From assembly GCF_020740795.1 (NCBI RefSeq), contig NC_067312.1:67476905-67540904 (forward strand): DNA of 64,000 nt, written 5' to 3'. Below the pieces are notes generated by a model. The model was not told the origin of the DNA and made no database searches. It worked only from the letters and a program-made list of their open reading frames with translations. Source of the DNA: Apus apus (taxonomy: Eukaryota; Chordata; Aves; Apodiformes; Apodidae). The position numbers and the translations under genes were made by a program. Positions 34,593 through 44,121 of this stretch are shown piece after piece. Every line of letters starts with the position of its first letter. Within the stretch, counting starts at the first letter, position 1.

Positions 34593-34691
34593 AGGCCAAG
34601 CGTGAGGCTGTGGAGGAGGCACTTCAGGAAGATGAGTCAGGGTCAGTTTCTGCTGAAGGAACAGGAGCAAATCAGTCAACAAGCAAGCCAG
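34593..34691 (+). other. Candidate 99-bp exon beside the ERV flank
   Basis: Acceptor ctttctcaag and donor gtagctgc enclose an open segment reading AKREAVEEALQEDES and onward. It is symmetric in phase (1 in, 1 out), and a segment at 44122 starts in the same phase. Its second half lies inside the 216-bp duplicated flank, so part of it is present again at 41561. Protein unknown. Confidence 0.35.
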
Positions 34692-34851
34692 GTAGCTGCT
34701 GCTGCTGCTGTTCTCTGCCTGCTAACCACCTGTGGTGAGACTTATTCCCGCATCTGCAGGCTCTAAGGCCAGGTTGCAGGGCAAGTCATCCACACTTTAT
34801 ATGTATACCTAGACCATCTCAGGAATAAAGTAAGGGGTTGCATTTTGGTAT
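34636..34851. repeat. 216-bp direct repeat, left copy flanking the provirus
   Basis: This segment, from gtcagggtcag to ttttggtat, abuts the left LTR exactly and recurs at 41561-41776 directly against the right LTR. I count about four mismatches. Its right half (from about 34735) is ERVL LTR sequence that continues only after the right copy. Confidence 0.93.
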
Positions 34852-35364
34852 TGTAATCGGCAATAACCAGCCAGGAAAAGAATTTAGAATTAATTTATTT
34901 ATTTGAGATAAATGAGCAAACAGCGCTGGGCACGCCGGGCGTCACTGCTCCACCAAGACGCGCGCACGGCTCCTTGCGGGGTCCTTTCTTATACAGTTCT
35001 TCTTCCCGCTGTTGCAAAGCTCTGCCCCCTTCTTGGAAAATTCCATCCTCTGCGTTGTGGTTGCCGCTCTTCAGGACATGCGCAGTCACTCAAAATGTTA
35101 CTTAACTTATGGTTCCATACACCTGATTATATAACAGGGTATAGCTTCCAACATTAACCCTCACATAACCATTACATAACATTCAACATTTTACAAACAT
35201 GAACATAACTCCTAACACTTAACAAACATAACTTCTAGCATTTGACATAACTTCCAACATATAGCAAACATAACTTCCAGCATTTAACAAACATTGCAGT
35301 TTAACATTCAACCTCATACATTCACATTTGATCAGCAAATTAACTTCATGATTCACCTATAACA
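34852..35364 (-). repeat. 3' LTR of the class I provirus
   Basis: 513 bases from tgtaatcgg to acctataaca (plus strand), so TG...CA in proviral sense. It contains AATAAA signals near 34886-34905 on the minus strand and a ttatataat TATA-like box. It carries four copies of an approximately 22-base acataacttcyarcat unit, against two in the 5' LTR. Confidence 0.93.
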
Positions 35365-37298
35365 AATTCCCCCCTTTTTCTTTTTATCCTCAATTTGCTG
35401 ATCAAATCTTGAACCGGCTTCTTTAGCCGCTCCAAAAAAGGAAGCATTCTCTATTTCAGTCAGTTTGTAATGTTGCTCTTGCAACACTTTCAGCTGCACA
35501 GTCTCTATTTGGTTTTTGACAAAGGCCGCGAGCTTATTCAAAATACAAGGGCCAAAAGTGAGAGTAATAAGAAATAGAATCAAGGGCCCTAATATAGTGG
35601 ACACTAGAGTTGTTATCCAAGGTGTTTTATTAAACCAATATTCGAACCACCCCTGCTGTGCTTCTTGCTCACGTCTTCGCTGATCGAATCCTTCTCTAAC
35701 TTTTGCTAGGGAGTCCCTCACGACTTCTGTGTGATCTGCATAAAAACAACATTCTTCCCCCAATGCTGCGCAAAGACCACCCTGTTGCAGAAACAAGTCC
35801 ATCCCTCTTCTATTCTGTAACACCAGTTCAGATAGAGAAGTGAGCAATTTTTCCAAGTATGATATAGATTTCTCAATTCGTTCTAAATCCTCATCTACAG
35901 CCGCGCGCAGCGAAGTCAGTCCCTGATTTTGTTGTGCTATAGAATTAATTCCAGTTGCTGCCCCTGTAATTCCCAAACCAATTAGGGTAGCCAGAGTTAT
36001 AGCTGTTATAGGTTCTCTTTTCTGTCTTTTGTAATTTTCATTATCCCAATATATGTACATGCTATCTTCCTGATGGTATAATATTCGTGGGACAATTGTT
36101 ACTTGAATACAATATTCTTTGCTCTCATTAAAAATTGCTAATGATAAACATGGGGTTAAGCCTGTTTTTGAGCAGATCCACCATCCTTCTTGCTCTGGTA
36201 TTGCCCATTTACTATTAGTCTTACTTATTTCTTTATCCCAGAGACCACAAAGTCCTGTCTTTGAGAGGGGTACATTCCCTAAACAAGTTCCTTTCCCCTT
36301 TACCTGCTGTAGAGTAAGCCCTGTTTTCCTTTCTCCCCATTTACACTGTAAGTGGTTATCCTCATTAATTAAATTATAAGTGCTATTAAGTCCTATTACT
36401 TCATAAAAGGGAGGCCTTATATCATAACACAGCCAACAAGAGAAGGTAGCATTGGGGTTTGTGTGACTGAGACCTGATATGCTACTTGAATCAATTTCCA
36501 CAATGGATCGATATCATCATCTTCCGCAGTGGTAACCCTTATAGGGGTTTCTGTAGAACCTAAAACAGTTGGTGTAGTCTTTTGTTCCCTCTTTTTACCT
36601 TCTTTTAGAAGTTTATTGGGACCTATAGGTGGCTGATCTATAATTTCCTTCTTTTGAATAGAGATTAGGCCTCCTCTATCTGTCCCAGGTTCCTAATATC
36701 TAATTCCCCAAGTTTTTCCTAACAGCCATCCTGGATCTTCTGGCTGTATAACATTAAGGATTATGTTATCACAATTACTAACTCTTATTTTTACCCTTCC
36801 TGGTCGCCAGCTTGCACTCCGTTTATTCTTTTGCTTTTGTTCATTTTCAGATCAGAGTGGGGTACAACCTTTTTGTGTCCATTCAGTCCTTAAAAACTTG
36901 TCTCTGTGTGGAGGAGTCCAGGAGGAGGCAATGGTAACACATTCACAGTATGAACAATAATATTGATTAGGACTATTACAATACCCTCTCCATGGATAAG
37001 AAGCTGGACATAGATAATAAGGTCTCTGATTCAGACATGGTTTTATAGGTACTAAGTCACAGAGTGAGACAACAAAGCTGGGAGAGCCTGCTGTGATATT
37101 GCGTGTAATTATTTGAGAGTCCCCCCACCTTGCAAGGGTCCATTCATAAGGTTTATGAGGATTATCTCCCTGTATGCCAATTATCCAAATTATAATAAGC
37201 CAAACTCCTGTTTTGCATTCGAATTTTGTTCTACCTCTTATCCCCATGGGAGTGAACACATCTCTTTTCATCAGGCCCAGCATTATTAGTCTCCACAC
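35353..37298 (-). pseudogene. env: env (SU and TM) of the class I provirus, broken
   Basis: The 5' part (37298-36852) reads a signal-peptide-like hydrophobic run (GVWLIIIWIIG), then SU start NPHKPYEW. It ends at an in-frame stop at 36852-36854. A second in-frame stop lies at 36693-36695, and the frame shifts between about 36440 and 36500. The 3' part (36501-35353) is open. It has the SU CWLC motif, a basic cleavage site RQKR, a hydrophobic fusion peptide, the NRRG region followed by CX6CC (CAALGEECC), one membrane helix ([18 protein letters not shown]) and a tail that runs through the polypurine tract. Env would mediate entry and fusion. With two stops and a frameshift the full protein cannot be made, although the TM part alone is intact. 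Confidence 0.9.
35365..35386 (-). other. Polypurine tract
   Basis: Directly upstream of the 3' LTR in proviral sense lies aaaaagaaaaagggggg, the plus-strand DNA primer. The env open frame runs through it and stops just inside U3. Confidence 0.9.
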
Positions 37299-37473
37299 TT
37301 CTACCCCTCTGCCTCCTTCGTCTACTCCTTTGCAGGGAGCAACGAGGTATATTCTTTTCTCGGCAGCAGTGGTAGTCTTCAGGAGTTCCTGGAGCCTTTT
37401 CTCTTACAATTTCTCTCTCTGCTCAACTCCCTGTGGTGGCATTTCAGAGGTCTTTTTAAGTTTATCTTGTTTC

Positions 37474-38151
37474 CTAATCCCTCAGGCCTCTCCCAATTTC
37501 CCTATCCCACTCTTCCTCAGTGACTTCCTGAAAGTTTGCAAATATAACTTGCTTTCCACAAAACTGCTTAATAATCCTTGTGAATTTTATTCCGCTAACA
37601 TGGTGAATTAGATTGATTAGAAAGTATTGCAAGGGAACTAATTCAAAGTGATCTCTATTTTCTAACACGTATTGCCCCTGTCCCCAGTGGTTCTCATCTG
37701 GTTGACCATCAAATTTTGTCCACTGTCTGTTTAATATTCTTTGCCAGGACTGAAAGAAAGTGTCATTTCTAAATTTCTGATCCCACTGTTGGCAGAGGTA
37801 TAAACGTTGTAAGGCCACCCTGTTTACCCACAGAATCCTTTTGCAATGCCCACACAGAATCTTTACCCAAAATTCACAGTTTCTATCCCCACAGTGACAA
37901 GCAGTCCTCAGAGCTAAGTCTATTCGTGCTGAGCGTAGAAGATGTCTTCCTCCTGACGCTAACAGCTCCTGAGGCAGGAAGACTGCCTCAGCAACAGAAA
38001 TCGATCCAAAAAGCTCCTCAATTAATGGTCTCAACAGCTTAGTCCACCGGGACTGCCGTCGAGCTTCCCACTCGTCCTGAGTCTGCATGGGATTTATGCC
38101 TTTCAAGTGATTTTTAGTCTCATAGGATCTGGTCCCTGAGTCACCGTCCAC
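37474..38151 (-). CDS. Unrecognised 225-residue open frame between pol and env
   Basis: This minus-strand frame begins inside the last 49 bases of pol in another frame and ends about 175 bases before env. I do not recognise it. Visible features: a charged N-terminus, an amphipathic helical part (about 36-80, LLRPLIEELFGSISVAEAV), and a Cys/His cluster C85-H86-C87, C92, C100, H102, C103 that could bind zinc. A Trp/Arg-rich middle and an acidic C-terminal part (EVTEEEWDREIG) follow. There is no signal peptide or membrane helix. Ordinary gammaretroviruses place env overlapping the end of pol with no gene between. It could be an accessory gene, a captured host fragment or a remnant leader. Its openness in an element with broken env is notable. 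Confidence 0.55.
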   Translation of the reverse strand: MDGDSGTRSYETKNHLKGINPMQTQDEWEARRQSRWTKLLRPLIEELFGSISVAEAVFLPQELLASGGRHLLRSARIDLALRTACHCGDRNCEFWVKILCGHCKRILWVNRVALQRLYLCQQWDQKFRNDTFFQSWQRILNRQWTKFDGQPDENHWGQGQYVLENRDHFELVPLQYFLINLIHHVSGIKFTRIIKQFCGKQVIFANFQEVTEEEWDREIGRGLRD

Positions 38152-40607
38152 TCAGGCGGTCGGATGGGTCCTTTACTTGCATGAGTCCATCCTCTCTCAG
38201 CTGTTCGAATGGCTGTATTTGTTGTAAGTAAAACAACAAAGAGTCCTTCCCAGCGGGGTGTCAGAGATGATTCTTTCCAGGTTTTTACTAGCACTTGATC
38301 TCCAGGTTGAATCCTATGTATTGTAATGTCTAAAGGAGGTCTCTGGACCACCAACCCCTTCTTTCTCAACTCCTGCCTTCGTCTCATCAATTCAACTATA
38401 TATTCCTGTAAGATTTTATCTTCAATTTTAGGATGTTCTATTGGAACCCCAAAATCATATGGCATCCCATACATCATTTCAAAAGGGGAGATTCCTGTAT
38501 CGGTACGAGGTTGGGTTCTGATATATAATAGAGCTAGTGGTAGACATTTTACCCAATTCATTTTAGTTTCTATCATTAGCTTAGTTACATGTTTCTTTAT
38601 TTCTCCATTCATTCTACCTTTCCCGAGCTCTGTGGATGCCACGGAGTGTGATATTCCCATTTGGTCCCAAAAAGCTCTGTTGTCTTCTTTAATAATTTTT
38701 GAGGTAAAGTGCAGGGCCCTATCTGAATCAACCACAGCTATAGCTCCATATCTGGGAATGATTTCTTCTAATAAGATTCTAATCACTGTTTTGGCTGTGG
38801 CTCTGTCTACAGGAAAAGCTTCTACAAAATAGGTAAGATGGTCCACTAGCACCAATAAGTAACGATACCTCCCCACCTTAGGCAATTCAGTAAAGTCTGT
38901 CTGGATCTTTTCAAATGGTCTCTTGGCTATTTCCCTACCACCTTGAATTTTCTCTCTTAGTTGTCTCTTATTCACCTTTTGGCAGGTTAAACACCCTTCC
39001 AAAACCTTATTAGCCATTCCATAAGCCCCTACACAGACATATTTAGTTTCAAATTGATCCACTAAAGCTTGAGTTCCCCAATGGGTCAGCTGATGTAATT
39101 TCCCCATTATTTTCTGGGCCAATCCCTTCGGAAGGGCCTCTCTGCCATCCGGCAACATCCACTTGCCACTCTGTTCCTTTGCTCCTACTTGCTGTAATTT
39201 TTCCTTTTCTTTATCTGTAAAACTTTTAACCACATGGAATGATTCTTCTTCATTATCCAATTGCTCTAATACTAATAGTGCTGCCCTTTTGGCTTCCTCA
39301 TCAGCTAAGTTGTTTCCTCGAGTAGTGGGTTTAAAACCTCTCTGATGTCCTTTTACATATAAAACAGCTATCTTTTGTGGGCCCCGTAATGCCTTCAATG
39401 TTTCTTTAATTAATATTTCGTGGACCAATCTTTTCCCTTGGGTATTGATTAATCCCCTTTCCTCCCAGATTTCTCCAAAAGTATGAACTACTCCAAAGGC
39501 ATATTTAGAGTCCGTGTAAATTGTTCCTATCTTATCCTTTAGCACTTGTAGGGCCCTCAATAGGGCATACAGTTCACAGGCTTGGGCTGACCAGGTTTTC
39601 TCTAAGGGACCTGATTCCCTAATTCCTTGGATAATCATATCTCTCAAATCTTCCATATTAGTCCTATGTGCTGGATTTTGATTGTCCCAATTGGGCCGCT
39701 GTAAAGGCCATTTATTATCTGCACCAGGTCCCTGCTGATGTCTTTGATCCCAGTTTCTCATTCCTGCCCTCCTAATCATCTCCCTTTCCTCAGCTGTAAA
39801 CAATATTCTCAAAATTGCATGCATTTCATCCCAGGTATATGTACTGGGGCCAAGGAATTGATCTGCTCTTTCAGACACTCCCAGAGGGTCTTCTAATAAG
39901 TTTCCCATCTCCTTTTTAAATTCCCTCATGTCCCCTGAATTCAGGGGTACTGATACAAATCCTACTCCTGGCTGTGGACCTCCCATTGCAATTTTCCTCA
40001 AGGGAAAGAGATGATTTTCTGATTTTTCCTGCTCCCTTGTTTGGCTCCTAGTAACCCTCCTGTTTTCTCCACTATGATTGAGAATGGGAGGTAATGAGGG
40101 TGAGGAGTCCTGCTCCTGAGAAAAAGAGGGGGTGGATTCTGAAGCTTTTAGGACAGGACAACTGGGGACTGGCACAGAAGGAGGAGGGGAGGGAAGGTAA
40201 GGAGGGGGTGACATTAGTAGTAGTTCCTCCAATCTCTTATTCTTTTTCTTTGAACTCTCTCCCCCCCGCAGGGTATACAAGTAAGTTCTAGTATCTGATC
40301 TAATCCATAAGCTTGCATACTCACTTTCTTCCAGGCTATGAGGTTCCTTACTGTTAACATAGACATTTAAAGCCTGGCATATCCAGTCTTCAAATGATCC
40401 AAATACTGGCCAATACAGATGATCTTTTCTAATCTCCTTCCCACCCCACACTACCATACAAAAATGTACCATTTTCTCTCTGCCTTTTCCTTTCCTAGAG
40501 GGCCAATCTCCCCAGTGTTTTAACATTATTCCTAAAGGACTATCTGGAGGGATAGCTGGCAACCCTCCCTTGGAGCTGAGACCAGTTCTGGTTATCTTCT
40601 GTCCCAT
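38103..40607 (-). pseudogene. gag-pol: gag-pol in-frame deletion fusion (MA-p12-CA part, RNase H, integrase)
   Basis: This 834-residue frame starts MGQ (myristoylation-type) and has a PPPY late motif at 134-137. The CA N-terminal domain runs from about 209 (VPLNSGDMREFKKEM, then DPLGVSERADQFLGP). Near residue 332 (about 39611) CA jumps directly into the middle of RNase H (ELYALLRAL, YTDSKYAFG). The end of CA, NC, protease and reverse transcriptase are therefore deleted while the reading frame is kept. Integrase follows: zinc ligands H505, H509, C539, C542; catalytic D571 and D629. The RMN motif region (662-667) is one residue short and lacks the catalytic Glu. The product could not support replication; at most it is a Gag-like fusion. 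Confidence 0.88.
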
Positions 40608-41068
40608 CCTCCGAAGCCTATCAGTCTCCCTGGGACTGAGCTTCCTATAGGGTACCGAACTTTGTATTCCTATCAGTCTCTCTGTGGGCTGATCTTCCGA
40701 AAGTGCCTTCTCTTACACACCAATCATTTCCCCTCGCTCGTGGCTCACGCCCTCACGGGCTATGAGAACCACACTACTAGAGGGTCTGCACTCGCTTCAT
40801 CCTAATAGGACGTCTCACTCATTCGCACTTCCGGGAACCCGCACTCTCCGACCGAACGGAATCCGCTTACCGCTGTGTACCCTTTCCTGAGTCCTTGTCC
40901 AGATCTTGGTGCACAAAAATTATGGGGAACTGCAGTATTTATTTTAGTTCTTTGCTCACTTATCTCAGGGTTCAGAATACAGGATTTGGCACGGTCGTTC
41001 CAGACCCTGAGACCATCCGAAGATGGGGGCGCCCTCCTGGGGGCAGGAACTCTGGCCAAAATGCCTGT
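40608..41068 (-). other. Proviral 5' leader
   Basis: Untranslated leader between the primer-binding site and the gag start. It would hold the splice donor and packaging signal. I cannot place either confidently. Confidence 0.6.
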
Positions 41069-41086
41069 ATCCGAGTCACGGCACCA
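41069..41086 (-). other. Primer-binding site matching tRNA-His
   Basis: In proviral sense the sequence is TGGTGCCGTGACTCGGAT, the exact complement of the tRNA-His 3' end (ATCCGAGTCACGGCA plus CCA) as I know it. It begins three bases after the 5' LTR terminal CA plus A. Confidence 0.85.
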
Positions 41087-41089
41087 AAT

Positions 41090-41560
41090 TGTAATCAGCA
41101 ATAACCAGCCAGGAAAAGAATTTAGAATTAATTAATTTATTTGAGATAAATGAGCAAACAGCGCTGGGCACGCCGGGCGTCACTGCTCCACCAAGACGCG
41201 TACACGGCTCCTCGCGGGGTCCTTTCTTACACAGTTCTTTTTCCCGCCGTTGCAAAGCTCTGCCCCCTTCTTGGAAAATTCCATCCTCTGCGTTGTGGTT
41301 GCCGCTCTTCAGGACATGCGCAGTCACTCAAAATGTTATTTAACTTACGGTTCCATACACCTGATTATATAACAGGGTATAGCTTCCAACATTAACCCTC
41401 ACATAACCATTACATAACATTCAACATTTTACAAACATGAACATAACTTCCAACATATAGCAAACATAACTTCTAGCATTTAACAAACATTGCAGTTTAA
41501 CATTCAATCATATACAATCACATTTGATCAGCAAATTAACTTCATGATTCACCTATAACA
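41090..41560 (-). repeat. 5' LTR of the class I provirus
   Basis: 471 bases from tgtaatcag to acctataaca (plus strand). It is the same family and boundaries as the left LTR, with scattered substitutions and two fewer U3 repeat units. Confidence 0.93.
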
Positions 41561-41776
41561 GTCAGGGTCAGTTGCTGCTGAAGGAACAGGAGCAAATCAG
41601 TCAACAAGCAAGCCAGGTAGCTGCTGCTGCTGCTGTTCTCTGCCTGCTAACCACCTGTGGTGAGACTTATTCCCGCATCTGCAGGCTCTGAGGCCAGGTT
41701 GCAGGGGAAGTCATCCACACTTTATATGTATACCGAGACCATCTCAGGAATAAAGTAAGGGGTTGCATTTTGGTAT
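41561..41776. repeat. 216-bp direct repeat, right copy flanking the provirus
   Basis: Begins on the base after the LTR end and matches 34636-34851 over its full length. The ERVL LTR sequence then continues without a break into 41777-42095. Confidence 0.93.
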
Positions 41777-42290
41777 CATTTGTTCCTTAAGATGTTGCTG
41801 CCCTGATTTACCTCCACACAAACCGCAACCCAGTACAGGAGAGGCGTCGGCATATCCCTCCTTCCTCTTCCCCTCTTAGATAACAATAGTGTGTGTAAAT
41901 ATTGAGGTGTATTTATATATGAGTACATGTATAAGTATTTGGTGTTTCAAAGACCCTATCTCTCCTGAACCTTTCCTCCCCTAAATTGTGTTAAATTCCC
42001 TAATAAACCATTTTAATTAGTTAAACTATAAATTTGCAGTCAGTCTAAATTTGTGGGTGTGGTGGGAGGCAAAATTCAGTATTCCACCTTAAACATCAGC
42101 TTGTGGAGGCTGCTCCTCAGAGAAGCCAGTGCCATGTACAGACCCCTTGGTTCCACTAACAAATTTTTCCAGTAAGGAAGGCAAACAGTGTTTTAACATC
42201 CTGACAAATCATGCCAGTTGTGACACAGGTTCTTCAGGGACTGCAACAAATGGGGTCAAAACAGAGGGAACTGCAAAGGGCTGAGGTGAT
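41650..42290 (+). mobile_element. ERVL-type LTR remainder and internal leader
   Basis: Plus-strand LTR with caggaataaagtaagg, catatccctccttcctcttc, the polyadenylation-like cctaataaaccattttaat and a 3' end near ccacctt (42095). The leader that follows (agaccccttgg, cagtaaggaagg) resembles that after the LTR at 16.3-17.1 kb. The 5' part is in the duplicated flank. Confidence 0.7.
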
Positions 42291-42539
42291 GCTGTGGTCC
42301 TGCTGAACCACACAAAGCTCTCCACCTACAGGGCTTCTAGCTGTGGCATGGAGTTAGTCAAACCATGCTGGCTCTCTTGTTTTGTGTGTGGTGGCAAGAG
42401 GCCCAGGGCTCTTGGCTACAATGGAGTGAGGTTTGTCAGGCTGTGCAGACTGACATGTGGCTTTTTCCTTTTCTCTTTCAGCCAGCAAGGATGTGGCTTG
42501 AACTGCCTATTTCTTGGTGACCAAGAGGTTATTATTTTA

Positions 42540-43410
42540 TAGAACAGAATTATAGAATCATAGAACTATTCAGGTTGGAAAATAGCCTTGGGATCACAGA
42601 GTCCAACCATCATTCCTACTCTACAAAGTTCTCCCCTAAACCAGATCCACCAACACCACATCCAAGCGACTCCATCCAGGGACGGTGACTCAACCTCCTC
42701 CCTGGGCAGCCTATTCCAGTGTCTAACCACTCTTTCTGTGAAAAAAAATTTCCTAATGTCCAGTCTAAACCTCCCCTGTTGCAGCTTGAACCCATTCCCT
42801 CTTGTGCTGTTGCTAATTACCTGTGAGAAGAGAGCAGCACCAACCTCTCTACAGTGACCTTTCAGGTAGTTGTAGAGACTGATGAGGTCTCCCCTCAGCC
42901 TTCTCTTCCTCAAACTAAACATTCCCAGCTCCTTCAAGTGTTCTTTACAAGATTTATTCTCTAGGCCCTTCACCAGCTTTGTTGCCCTCCTCTGTACTCC
43001 CTCCAGCACCTCGAGATCTCTCTTGAATTGAGGTGTCCAAACTGGACGCAAGACTCCAGGTGTGGCCTCACCAGTGCTGAGCACAGGGGGACAATCACCT
43101 CTCTACTTCTGCTGGTCACAATATTACTAATGCAAGCCAGGATGCCATTGGCTTTCTTGGCCACCTGGGCACACTGCTGGCTCATATTCAGCCCCTTGTC
43201 AATTAGAACCCCCAGGTCCTTTCCTGCCAGACACTTTCCAGCCACACTTCCCCAAGCCTGGAGCGTTGCCTGGGGTTGTTGCGGCCCAAGTGCAGGACCC
43301 GGCACTTGGCCTTGTTGAAGCCCAGACCATTAACATTAGCCCAACTATCCAATCTATCCAAGTCTCTCTCTAGAGCCTCCCTATCCTCATGGAGATCAAC
43401 ATAATGGAAC
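42540..43410 (-). mobile_element. CR1 LINE, 5'-truncated
   Basis: Reversed CR1 tail (tatagaatcatagaac) and then ORF2 C-terminal peptide on the minus strand: [65 protein letters not shown]. Two frame changes interrupt it. It retains the segment right after the reverse transcriptase domain. Confidence 0.93.
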
Positions 43411-44120
43411 CCAGTGGGACAGGGGTCTTCTGTGGAGCAGATGTGCTGCTGGGGATCCCTGGGGCACTGGGTAGCTTCCGAGCAGTTGGGGATCACTGGG
43501 TTGGGTTAGCAAGAGCTCACTGGCAGTCCAAGCCAGCTGTGCAACCAGCTATCCCAGCAAGGCTCATGGGATGCTCAGGAACTTTACTGCCTTCTTTGAG
43601 GGGCAGTTAGTTCAAGCAGGTGGCCAGGCTCCCTGCAGGCACTCCAGAGACACTCCAGTGCTGTTTAGAGCTAAAGCTTCAGAGCTCTGCCCAAAAATCC
43701 TTTGGGAGAGACCAGAGCCTTCCTGAAACCTGGAGAGGGCCAGTTTGCTCCTTGACTGCCATCCCAGGAGTTGCACTGGGAATGGTCTTCTCAAATGGAG
43801 CAGAGGTGCAGGCTGGCAAGTGACCCAGCCACTGGCTTTCTCCCTCCAAGGGAGACCACTGTCATGTGTCCAGGACTGCAGGTCTTGCCAAGGTTTGCAG
43901 GGCAGGTGCAGCAGCTCCTGTGGCACAACAGAGACGAGAAAAGGCACAGAGGGAAAGGAGTTGCAATGGGGTCAGTGATACTAGTTCTCAGTATTTCCCC
44001 TCCGGAGTAGCTCCACCTCCTCTGTAGCTCCACTCTTTAGTAATTAGGGGGTTGACTTGATGGATTCATGGTGGCCTGCCTGCCTCTGACCCTCCTGCCT
44101 GGGTTTGTGTTTCCTCTGCA
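43411..44120. other. Unassigned sequence
   Basis: No motif-bearing frame or recognised repeat. It lies between the CR1 copy and the candidate exons at 44.1 kb. Confidence 0.4.
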
Positions 44121-44121
44121 G

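Larger units (their letters stand above)
34852..41560 (-). mobile_element. Class I (gammaretrovirus-like) endogenous provirus
   Basis: Full-length arrangement on the minus strand: 5' LTR (41090-41560), tRNA-His-type primer site, leader, gag fused to pol, an unknown open frame, env, polypurine tract, 3' LTR (34852-35364). Class I is shown by the Gag start MGQ, the PPPY late motif, the CWLC motif in SU and the CX6CC motif in TM. The two LTRs differ at roughly a dozen sites plus a repeat-number difference, so the insertion is not very recent. It is replication-defective: a central deletion removes the end of CA, NC, protease and most of reverse transcriptase, and env is broken. Confidence 0.92.
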
